Shown here: one piece after another, positions 1-6,320 of the stretch | Layout: each line of letters begins with the position of its first letter | How positions within the stretch are numbered: position 1 is the stretch's first letter | Assembly: GCA_946540675.1 (NCBI GenBank) | Contig: CAMNIW010000082.1 | Coordinates: 1-6,320, forward strand | Source: an uncultured Clostridia bacterium | GTDB lineage: Bacteria > Bacillota > Clostridia > Christensenellales > Borkfalkiaceae | DNA: 6,320 nt | Direction: 5' to 3' | Notes under the pieces: model-generated | Database searches by the model: none | What the model was told of the DNA's origin: nothing | The model's input: the letters and a program-made list of their open reading frames with translations, nothing else | Made by a program: the position numbers and the translations under genes

Positions 1-1
1 G

Positions 2-2320
2 GCGGTATCGGGCATAGTTCCGGCGTTTTCTCGCAACGGCAATCCGTTCGTTCAGATATTTTCCATAGCGGCGCTCTCGCCTTGGGCTTTCGTCGGGTTC
101 GAGTCGGTCTCGCACTCCGCCGAAGAATTCAGGTTTCCGGTAAAAAAGACTATCGTAATCATAATTTTCGCCCTTATCGCGGGCGTTATATCTTACGTCG
201 TATTGAGTCTTCTCGCCGTCACGACCGTACCCGACGGCTATGCCGACTGGACGGCGTACATAAAAGACCTTGCAAACCTTTCGGGCACGGCGGGCGTTCC
301 TACGTTCAACTCGGCAAAGGCGACCACCGGGACTGTCGGGCTCGCGATACTCGGCATATCGGTGCTTGCCGGCATAGTCACGGGGCTCATCGCCAACTTC
401 GTCGCGGCGTCAAGGCTTTTGTACGCCGAAGCGAAAGACGGTCTCGTTCCCGGATATTTAGGTAAACTCGACAAGGACGGCAATCCGAGAAACGCCGTTT
501 TGACGATAGCGGCAATCTCGCTCGTCGTGCCGTTTTTCGGCAGGACGGCTATAAGTTGGATAGTGGACGTAACCACGATAGGCGCGACCATCGCATACGC
601 GTACGTTTCGCTCGCGGCGTTCAAATCGGCAAAAAACGAAAGAAAACGCGGCGTTATGGCGACGGGCATAGCGGGCTTTATCGCGTCGGCTTTGTTCAGC
701 GTGTTTTTCCTTATCCCCGACACGGGCACGATAAGCACCATATCCACCGAGTCGTATCTCATACTCGTCGGGTGGAGCATAATAGGCATAATATATTTCA
801 GGTTCATAATCGCAAAAGACAAGACCAAGCGCATAGGCAGGTCGTCCATCGTATGGATAGTGCTGCTTATTCTCATATTCATTATTTCGCTTTTGTGGAT
901 GCGCAGTTCGGCGATGACGCAAATGCAAAGCGCCGTTGAAGACATTTCCGCGAAGTACCAGACGACTATGGGCGATCTCGGCGTAGACCCGAACGACCCG
1001 CGGATAGACGGAGCGGAAGACTATCTCAAATCTAAGATAGAAGGGCTAAACGATAAGTTTCTGTTTGAAAGCGTCGTGCAAATGAGCATTATTCTCATCT
1101 CTCTCGCGTTTATTTTAAGCATTTTCTCGGTGGTCAAACAGAACGAAAAGGAAATGGAAGAGCAAAAGATAACGGCGGAGCAAAACAGCGCGGCAAAAAG
1201 CAGGTTCCTTTCCAATATGAGCCACGACATAAGGACGCCGATGAACGCCATCACGGGTTACACGGCGCTCGCCCTTAAAGAAGAAAACGTTTCGCCGGAG
1301 ATAAGCGCGTATCTCAAAAAGATAGATATGTCGAGCAAACATCTTCTCGCCCTTATCAACGACGTGCTCGATATGAGCCGCATAGAGAGCGGAAAAGTAG
1401 TTTTACAGCCCGAAACGGCGAACATAGTCAGGACTTTCGACAAACTCCGCGATATGTTCGTAACGCAGATGGAAGGCAAAAACATAGCCTATACCGTCGT
1501 TGCGGAAGTCGAAAACAAAGAAGTCGTATACGACGAGCACAGGCTTATGCGCATACTTATGAATCTCGTCTCCAACGCTTTGAAGTTTACCGCGTCCGGC
1601 GGAACGATCGCCGTTACGCTGCGCGAAACGGGATATCATAACGGCGTAGCCGACTTTGAAATAAGGGTGAAAGACAGCGGTATCGGAATGAGCGAAGAAT
1701 TTGCCGAACGCATATTCGAAGCGTTCGAGAGAGAAGATACCGACGTCGTAAAGAAGACCGAAGGAACGGGTCTCGGTATGTCGATAACCAAGAGCCTTGT
1801 GGATATGATGAACGGCAGCATAACCGTTAACTCAAAGAGCGGAGTCGGCACCGAATTTACCGTCTTGCTTTCTTTCCCGATCGACCGCGTCGCGGAAGAA
1901 AAAGATAATAAAGGCGAACTTGAAGAAAAGCCTTTCGACGCGACCGATAAAAAACTCCTTATCGTCGAAGACAATCCCGTAAACAGGGAAATAGTCTGTA
2001 TGATATTGTCGAGAGAAGGTTTTACGTTCGACGTTGCCGAAAACGGCAAAGAAGCGGTAGACAAGGTTAAGCAGTCCGCCGTCGGCGAGTACGCCGCCAT
2101 ACTTATGGACGTACAAATGCCCGTAATGAACGGTTACGAAGCGACCCGCGCGATCCGCGCCATGGGCGGAGAATACGCCGCCGTCCCGATAATCGCCATG
2201 ACGGCAAACGCCTTTGCGTCCGACGTAAAAGAAGCGATGGACGCCGGTATGACGGCACATATATCCAAGCCGATAGAGATAGATAAAATGCTCGAAACTC
2301 TGAAAAAACTGATAGGTTGA
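2..2320 (+). CDS. APC-family permease fused to hybrid histidine kinase with receiver domain (5' partial)
   Basis: The frame is open from the first full codon at base 2 to TGA at 2318-2320, giving 772 residues (numbered here from base 2); the start lies outside the window. Seen: the N-terminal half is the second half of an APC-superfamily permease. It has a helix-6 motif (FVGFESVSHSAEEF, about 31-43), helix 7 (50-74), helix 8 (111-137) followed by RLLYAEAKDGLVP, and helices 9-12 up to about 271. Two further helices (281-300 and 358-378) enclose a roughly 57-residue hydrophilic loop. A charged, probably coiled-coil stretch (379-400) leads to HisKA with phospho-accepting His408 in MSHDIRTP. HATPase follows, with N-box Asn521/Asn525, G1 DSGIGM (558-563) and G2 GTGLGM (588-593). 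The receiver domain has acidic Glu656/Asp657, phospho-acceptor Asp703, Thr734 and Lys756. Every kinase and receiver key residue is present, so phosphorelay activity is likely. Thr412, four residues after His408, also suggests phosphatase ability. Known parallel: CbrA joins an SLC5-type transporter to a kinase. Inferred: a membrane transporter-sensor. The ligand is unknown; amino acid or amine is only the family default. About 200 N-terminal residues (helices 1-5) are probably missing, by comparison with usual APC length. There is no DNA-binding output domain. Confidence 0.94.
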   Translation, partial: AVSGIVPAFSRNGNPFVQIFSIAALSPWAFVGFESVSHSAEEFRFPVKKTIVIIIFALIAGVISYVVLSLLAVTTVPDGYADWTAYIKDLANLSGTAGVPTFNSAKATTGTVGLAILGISVLAGIVTGLIANFVAASRLLYAEAKDGLVPGYLGKLDKDGNPRNAVLTIAAISLVVPFFGRTAISWIVDVTTIGATIAYAYVSLAAFKSAKNERKRGVMATGIAGFIASALFSVFFLIPDTGTISTISTESYLILVGWSIIGIIYFRFIIAKDKTKRIGRSSIVWIVLLILIFIISLLWMRSSAMTQMQSAVEDISAKYQTTMGDLGVDPNDPRIDGAEDYLKSKIEGLNDKFLFESVVQMSIILISLAFILSIFSVVKQNEKEMEEQKITAEQNSAAKSRFLSNMSHDIRTPMNAITGYTALALKEENVSPEISAYLKKIDMSSKHLLALINDVLDMSRIESGKVVLQPETANIVRTFDKLRDMFVTQMEGKNIAYTVVAEVENKEVVYDEHRLMRILMNLVSNALKFTASGGTIAVTLRETGYHNGVADFEIRVKDSGIGMSEEFAERIFEAFEREDTDVVKKTEGTGLGMSITKSLVDMMNGSITVNSKSGVGTEFTVLLSFPIDRVAEEKDNKGELEEKPFDATDKKLLIVEDNPVNREIVCMILSREGFTFDVAENGKEAVDKVKQSAVGEYAAILMDVQMPVMNGYEATRAIRAMGGEYAAVPIIAMTANAFASDVKEAMDAGMTAHISKPIEIDKMLETLKKLIG
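2314..2316 (+). promoter_or_regulatory. Weak ribosome binding site / translational coupling junction
   Basis: Only a minimal AGG lies seven bases before the ATG at 2324, inside the last codons of the kinase gene. The stop TGA (2318-2320) and the next ATG are three bases apart. The poor Shine-Dalgarno match combined with this spacing suggests that the second gene is translated mainly by ribosomes finishing the first. This is inference from layout only. Confidence 0.4.
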
Positions 2321-2323
2321 TCT

Positions 2324-4432
2324 ATGTTACCCGAAGAAAGAGAAGTTAAAATAGCGGTAAAATATTTGCCGACAACATGGCAAACGGTTATATTTTTGTA
2401 TTACGGACTTATTTCCGCGGGAAATATAGCCAAGGTCTTGCGTTGCGACGAAGACACGGTAAAAAGGGAAGCCGAACGGCTCGGTCTCACGGGCTTTTCG
2501 GGTAGCGTCGGTTTTGAAAAAAGGGGATATATAACGGCGATAAGAAGCGCTTGGTTTATTCTCCCGTATCGTCAGATATGCGAACTTATCGGCAAGACCG
2601 AAAAAGAACTCGACGCGATTTTGGAAAACGAAGATTTTCTCCGCGTCAAACTCGGCGATTTCAAACCGAAATGCGAAGAAGCGGTATACGCTCCGCTTTC
2701 CGAAGAGCAAAAAGCCGCGACGGCGCGCGTCGCGGACAAAATATCCGCGCTCGCGATACGCGGCGGCAGATATTTTGATTTTTTCGGCGGCAAGGAGACT
2801 TCGCGCGGTTCGGTAAAAGCGGACGGAAACAGGATAATTCACGGATATCTGACGCCGTGTTACGACGTCTTTTCACGGGACTGCGAAGAATACGTCCCCG
2901 ACGGGCTTTTGGCGGAATACGCGGCGCGCGGGATAAACGGGCTTTGGGTGCACGGACTGTTGTCGTCGCTTTCCCCGTATCCGTTTGACGAAGAGAAATC
3001 CGCGGGATACGGTGAACGCCGCCGAAATCTCAAACGCCTTATAGAAAGGGCGGCGGAATACGGGATAAAGATATACCTTTATTTCAACGAGCCGCGCGCT
3101 CTCGAAACCGACGGATTTTCCCGTTTTCCGGAACTTAAAGGAAGAACGGAAGGAAAGTATTCGGCGCTTTGTTTCAGCAAGGAAGAAACTCGGCAATATC
3201 TGTATAACGCGGTAAAAGATCTCGTTTCGGCGGCGGACGGGCTGGGCGGGATAATGACCATAACGATGAGCGAAAATCTCACTCATTGCAATTACCGTCC
3301 GGGGAACGATTGTCCGTATTGCCGCGACGTTCCGCCGGAAAGGACGGCGGCGGACGTAAACAACGTCATAATGCGCGCGGTAAAAGACAGCGGAAAGGAC
3401 GTTGAAGTCATAGCCAATCTTTGGGGTTGGTCGCCGTTTATGGGCTGGGACGAAGAGCGGACTATGCGCGGACTTTCATATCTCGATAAGGACGTGTCGG
3501 TGATGTGCGTCAGCGAGTACGGACTGAAAATAGAAAAAGGCGGCACTCCGAGCGAGATAATAGACTATTCCATATCCAACGTCGGACCGAGCGAACTTAC
3601 CGTAAAGGTTTTAAGCGCGGCAAAGGCGCAGGGGCACAAGATATACGCCAAAATACAGATAAACGACAGTTGGGAGTGTTCGGCCGTTCCCTATCTTCCC
3701 GTTTACGACCTTCAATACGAGCATATAAAGAAACTTGACGCTATCGGCGTAAAGGACTTTATGCTGACCTGGACTCTCGGCGGCTATCCGTCGCCCGTGA
3801 TGGATCTCGTGGCGGAATACGCCGATAAAGGCGAAGATTTTTCGCTTTGGGAGTGGTATAAAAAGATTTACGGAAATGACGCGGAGACCGCTCGCCGTGC
3901 CGTGAAAAAGTTTTGCGAAGGTTTTGCGGAATATCCGTTTTCCATAGACGGGCTTTACTATTCGCCGAAAACTTTGGGACAGGCAAACCTTTGTCCCGTG
4001 GAAGACAGCGGTTTAAGGTCGACGATGGTATGCTATTCTTACGACGACTACGAAACGTGGGTAAAGCCGTACGGGGTCGAAGTATATCTCTCGCAGTATA
4101 AAAAACTGCTCGAAAAATGGAAGGAAGGCATAGACCTGTGCGGCGAAGCGGAAGGGCTTGCGGAGATGAAGAGATACGCTCTCGCGGCGTACTTGCATTT
4201 CCGCGCGGACGCGCTTCAGACCGAATTTGCGTACGTAAAGAGAAAGAGCGGAACGGAAAAACGCATAAAGTACCTGTTTTCGGAGATGAAAAAGGACGCG
4301 GAAACGCTTATCTCTCTTATGCGCGAAGACGGGACGATAGGTTACGAAACGTCCAACCACTATTTTTATACGGACAGAGATCTTATAGCGAAAATTTTAT
4401 ATATAGACGCCGTTATCGGCGGCATAGGATAG
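2324..4432 (+). CDS. Predicted TIM-barrel glycosidase-like protein with N-terminal tandem HTH-like units
   Basis: This is a complete 702-residue protein, ATG at 2324 to TAG at 4430-4432. I do not recognise a named family with certainty. Seen: residues 16-56 look like a helix-turn-helix (WQTVIFLYYGLIS, then IAKVLRCDEDTVKREAERLG). Residues 67-111 resemble a second such unit (SAWFILPYRQICELIGKTEKEL). Residues about 170-500 alternate short hydrophobic strands and helices like a TIM barrel: RIIHGYLTP, INGLWVHG, IKIYLYFNEP, GGIMTITMSEN, VEVIANLWGWS, VSVMCVSEYG, KIYAKIQINDSW, DFMLTWTLGGYP. Glu317 in TMSEN, at the end of a strand, is the best candidate catalytic acid; it is followed by a Cys cluster (322, 330, 333). 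Residues 500-700 are mainly helical. The strand-end acid plus Cys-rich loop recalls GH20/GH123/GH163-like hexosaminidase-type barrels, but this is a shape-level resemblance. There is no signal peptide or membrane helix, so it is probably cytoplasmic. It lies three bases after the sensor kinase and eight before the GH78-like gene, supporting a role in glycoside breakdown. The HTH-like part could bind DNA or simply be an accessory fold. That the gene is real is near certain; the glycosidase call is moderate. Confidence 0.68.
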   Translation: MLPEEREVKIAVKYLPTTWQTVIFLYYGLISAGNIAKVLRCDEDTVKREAERLGLTGFSGSVGFEKRGYITAIRSAWFILPYRQICELIGKTEKELDAILENEDFLRVKLGDFKPKCEEAVYAPLSEEQKAATARVADKISALAIRGGRYFDFFGGKETSRGSVKADGNRIIHGYLTPCYDVFSRDCEEYVPDGLLAEYAARGINGLWVHGLLSSLSPYPFDEEKSAGYGERRRNLKRLIERAAEYGIKIYLYFNEPRALETDGFSRFPELKGRTEGKYSALCFSKEETRQYLYNAVKDLVSAADGLGGIMTITMSENLTHCNYRPGNDCPYCRDVPPERTAADVNNVIMRAVKDSGKDVEVIANLWGWSPFMGWDEERTMRGLSYLDKDVSVMCVSEYGLKIEKGGTPSEIIDYSISNVGPSELTVKVLSAAKAQGHKIYAKIQINDSWECSAVPYLPVYDLQYEHIKKLDAIGVKDFMLTWTLGGYPSPVMDLVAEYADKGEDFSLWEWYKKIYGNDAETARRAVKKFCEGFAEYPFSIDGLYYSPKTLGQANLCPVEDSGLRSTMVCYSYDDYETWVKPYGVEVYLSQYKKLLEKWKEGIDLCGEAEGLAEMKRYALAAYLHFRADALQTEFAYVKRKSGTEKRIKYLFSEMKKDAETLISLMREDGTIGYETSNHYFYTDRDLIAKILYIDAVIGGIG

Positions 4433-4436
4433 GAGA
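4431..4436 (+). promoter_or_regulatory. Ribosome binding site of the GH78-like gene
   Basis: AGGAGA sits four bases before the ATG at 4441 and overlaps the TAG stop of the preceding gene (4430-4432). It is much stronger than the site before the second gene and fixes the start of the third gene, which begins directly with the typical MxxxRWIWLN opening of rhamnosidase-like proteins. Confidence 0.8.
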
Positions 4437-4440
4437 AAAT

Positions 4441-6320
4441 ATGACAAAGGGACGATGGATATGGCTCAACGCCGACGCAAAGAAGGATGAATACGTCGAT
4501 TTTTTCGACGAGTTCGACTTTTCGGCAGGAAAGACGGCAAGGTTAAAGATTTCGGTCGGCGGAGACTATGCGTTTTACGTCAACGGCAAACTTGCGGCGT
4601 TCGACCAGTACGCCGACTATGCCGATCGCAAGGTTTACGACGACGTGGATATAACGGAGTTTTGCTCGGTCGGCAAAAACGAAATTAAGATAACGGCGTG
4701 GTATATAGGACACAGTTCGTCAAACTACCGCGACTTCGGCGCGGGGCTTTTATACGAGATAGAAGTCGGCGGCAAACTCGCGGCGTATTCGCGCAAAGGG
4801 CAGCGTTGCCGCTATGCCGAAGGCTACGTAAACCACGTGGAAAAGACAATAAGCGATCAACTCGGTCTGACCTATACGTACGATTTCGGCGATAAAAAGA
4901 CGGGTTTCGTTTCCGCGACGGAAGTCGGCGGTTTCGGCTATGACCTTATAAAGCGCGAAAACGAAAAACTCGTGATAAAGCCGACGAGCGAAGGAAAACT
5001 CGTCGACAAAGAAAAGAAGATATACGACGTAGGAAGAGAAAGAAGCGGATTTTTGCATATTAAATTCCGTGCCGCAAAGGGAGAGAAGATAACCGTCGCT
5101 TACGGCGAACATCTCATCGACGGCAAGGTGAGAAGGCTTATTCACAACAGAGATTTTTCGGTAAACTTTATCGGCAGCGGCAAGACCGAAGAGTTTTCGG
5201 GCGTTTTTCGTCGGCTCGGTTGCAGGTATTTGCAGGTCGAAGGAAACGCCGAAGTCGAATATATCGGGATAGCCGAAACCGAATATCCGTTTAAGGAAAT
5301 ACCGTACGATATAAAGGACGAACGCAGGAAGAAGATATACGAAACGGCGGTAAGGACTCTCGTCCTTTGCCACCACGAGCATTACGAAGACTGTCCTTGG
5401 CGCGAGCAGTCGATGTATATTATGGACACGCGCAACCAGATACGTTTCGGCTACTATGCTTTTGAAAATTCCGAGCAGGTAAGAGCTGCTATAAACTCTA
5501 TGGTCGCGGGGCACCGAGAAGACGGACTTTTCGACCTGTGTTTTCCGAGCAAGATCGGGATTACAATACCTTCGTTCGCGCTCGTTTTTACGTCGATCGT
5601 AAGGGAATATCTCGTCTATTCGGGCGACGTAAAATACGTTTCTTCGCTTATTCCCGTGCTCGAAAAGACCGTAGGGTTTTTCCGTTCCCGTTACGACGGA
5701 CGGGGAATAACCGAAAATTCCGATAAAGACGACGTCTGGAACTTTTACGAGTGGACGGGCAATCTCGACGGAAATCTCGGCGGTTTCAAAACGTACGAAG
5801 GTATGGAGAAAAAAGACTTTAAGTTCGATTCTCTCATCAACGCTTTTCTCGCAATATCCTACGGCGATATCGAGTACGTATGCCGAGCCGCGGGGTTTAT
5901 CGAAAAGGCGGATTTTTACGCCGCCGAACGGAAAAAACTTTGCGCGGCGATAAAAAAGACGTTTTACAATGCGGAAAACGGACTTTTCAGGTCTTTCGTC
6001 GGGAAAGAGACTTACAGCGCTCTCGCCAACGCGCTTTGCGTGCTTGCCGGAGCCGTCGAAGGAAAGCAGGCGGAAGATATATGCGACAAACTTGCTTTCG
6101 GATACGACGGTTGGTACAAAAACACCATATCTATGGACGTTTTCAGATACGACGCGCTCATAATGACGAATCAGGATAAGTACGAAAACGCTATTTTAAG
6201 CGATATAGACAAGACTTTCGGGTATATGATAGATCAGGGCGCGACGTCTTTTTGGGAAACCATACTCGGAGCGGCGGACTTCGACAACGCCGGCAGTCTT
6301 TGCCACGGGTGGAGCGCTTC
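4441..6320 (+). CDS. GH78-type alpha-L-rhamnosidase-like glycoside hydrolase (3' partial)
   Basis: The frame is open from ATG 4441 to the window end: 626 codons plus two bases. Family role: inverting hydrolysis of terminal alpha-L-rhamnose from plant glycosides or pectic and bacterial polysaccharides. Seen: an N-terminal beta-sandwich (about 1-110) with the RWIWLN opening and a YAFYVNGK strand typical of rhamnosidase accessory domains; a second beta-rich region (about 195-285) with YDVGRERSGFLHIKF and a FRRLGCRYLQVEG strand; then the (alpha/alpha)6 barrel from about 290. The barrel carries HEHYEDCPWREQ with Asp317, Glu322 and Asp329, a WNFYEWTG loop (433-440), and GATSFWE with Glu606, the likely general base. 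SLCHGWSA (619-626) matches the conserved segment just after it. By family size, roughly 100-150 residues (end of barrel and C-terminal beta domain) lie outside the window. No signal peptide is seen, so the enzyme is probably intracellular and acts on imported oligosaccharides or glycosides. The DCPWREQ version of the acid motif marks a subgroup that differs from the common DCPQRDER form, so another sugar specificity cannot be excluded. It shares the operon with the TIM-barrel protein upstream. Confidence 0.9.
   Translation, partial: MTKGRWIWLNADAKKDEYVDFFDEFDFSAGKTARLKISVGGDYAFYVNGKLAAFDQYADYADRKVYDDVDITEFCSVGKNEIKITAWYIGHSSSNYRDFGAGLLYEIEVGGKLAAYSRKGQRCRYAEGYVNHVEKTISDQLGLTYTYDFGDKKTGFVSATEVGGFGYDLIKRENEKLVIKPTSEGKLVDKEKKIYDVGRERSGFLHIKFRAAKGEKITVAYGEHLIDGKVRRLIHNRDFSVNFIGSGKTEEFSGVFRRLGCRYLQVEGNAEVEYIGIAETEYPFKEIPYDIKDERRKKIYETAVRTLVLCHHEHYEDCPWREQSMYIMDTRNQIRFGYYAFENSEQVRAAINSMVAGHREDGLFDLCFPSKIGITIPSFALVFTSIVREYLVYSGDVKYVSSLIPVLEKTVGFFRSRYDGRGITENSDKDDVWNFYEWTGNLDGNLGGFKTYEGMEKKDFKFDSLINAFLAISYGDIEYVCRAAGFIEKADFYAAERKKLCAAIKKTFYNAENGLFRSFVGKETYSALANALCVLAGAVEGKQAEDICDKLAFGYDGWYKNTISMDVFRYDALIMTNQDKYENAILSDIDKTFGYMIDQGATSFWETILGAADFDNAGSLCHGWSA

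Noticed and set aside
203..205. TTG as the start of the kinase fusion
   Set aside because: The same frame is open back to base 2 and encodes recognisable APC helix 6 and 7 residues; there is no ribosome binding site before this TTG, which sits in the middle of a membrane helix.
82..465. 127-codon open frame on the plus strand in another frame
   Set aside because: It is extremely rich in Arg and His, has no domain features, and overlaps conserved permease sequence in the correct frame.
238..945. 235-codon open frame on the minus strand
   Set aside because: It mirrors the permease part of the fusion gene; its hydrophobic look comes from the complement of membrane-helix codons.
1154..1156. Internal ATG that could start a separate soluble kinase
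   Set aside because: An AAGGA lies only one base before it, too close for normal initiation, and no stop codon separates it from the membrane part.
4433..4440. Terminator or promoter between the second and third genes
   Set aside because: The gap is only eight bases, mostly ribosome binding site, with no hairpin or room for promoter boxes.
4750..5514. 254-codon open frame on the minus strand
   Set aside because: It lies wholly inside the GH78-like gene, has no recognisable domain, and is explained by the codon bias of the plus strand gene (few codons whose complement gives a stop).

Overview
The window is one same-strand gene run with almost no non-coding DNA. It holds three genes: a hybrid sensor kinase fused to an amino-acid-permease-type transporter (5' end outside the window), an unclassified TIM-barrel glycosidase-like protein with two helix-turn-helix-like units at its N-terminus, and a GH78-type alpha-L-rhamnosidase-like enzyme (3' end outside the window). 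The gaps between them are 3 and 8 bases, so co-transcription and probably translational coupling are expected. No promoter, terminator, RNA gene, mobile element, CRISPR array or DNA repeat was seen, and no gene-free stretch exceeds about 10 bases.

Organism: base composition looks close to half G+C by eye. Ile is very often ATA, stop codons are TGA and TAG, and Trp is TGG. The kinase H-box (NMSHDIRTPMNAI) is of the type common in gut Clostridia hybrid kinases. I infer an uncultured member of Bacillota/Clostridia, possibly Christensenellales-like, from an animal gut. This is a style-based guess, not a marker-based assignment.

Layout: bases 2-2320 encode APC helices 6 to 12, an added pair of transmembrane helices enclosing a roughly 57-residue outside loop, a short coiled coil, then HisKA, HATPase and receiver domains, all in one open frame. 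Bases 2324-4432 encode the 702-residue HTH plus TIM-barrel protein. Bases 4441-6320 encode the N-terminal 626 residues of the GH78-like protein, through both likely catalytic acidic regions.

How they may work together (inference): the transporter-kinase detects or imports a small molecule at the membrane and passes phosphate to its own receiver domain. The two downstream proteins lack visible signal peptides and would act in the cytoplasm on small glycosides. No DNA-binding response regulator or HPt protein lies in the window, so the output of the phosphorelay is not visible. The most notable element is the APC transporter-histidine kinase fusion, analogous in design to CbrA (SLC5-type transporter plus kinase) but built on a different transporter superfamily. 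Next to it is the unusual pairing of HTH-like units with a predicted glycosidase barrel.
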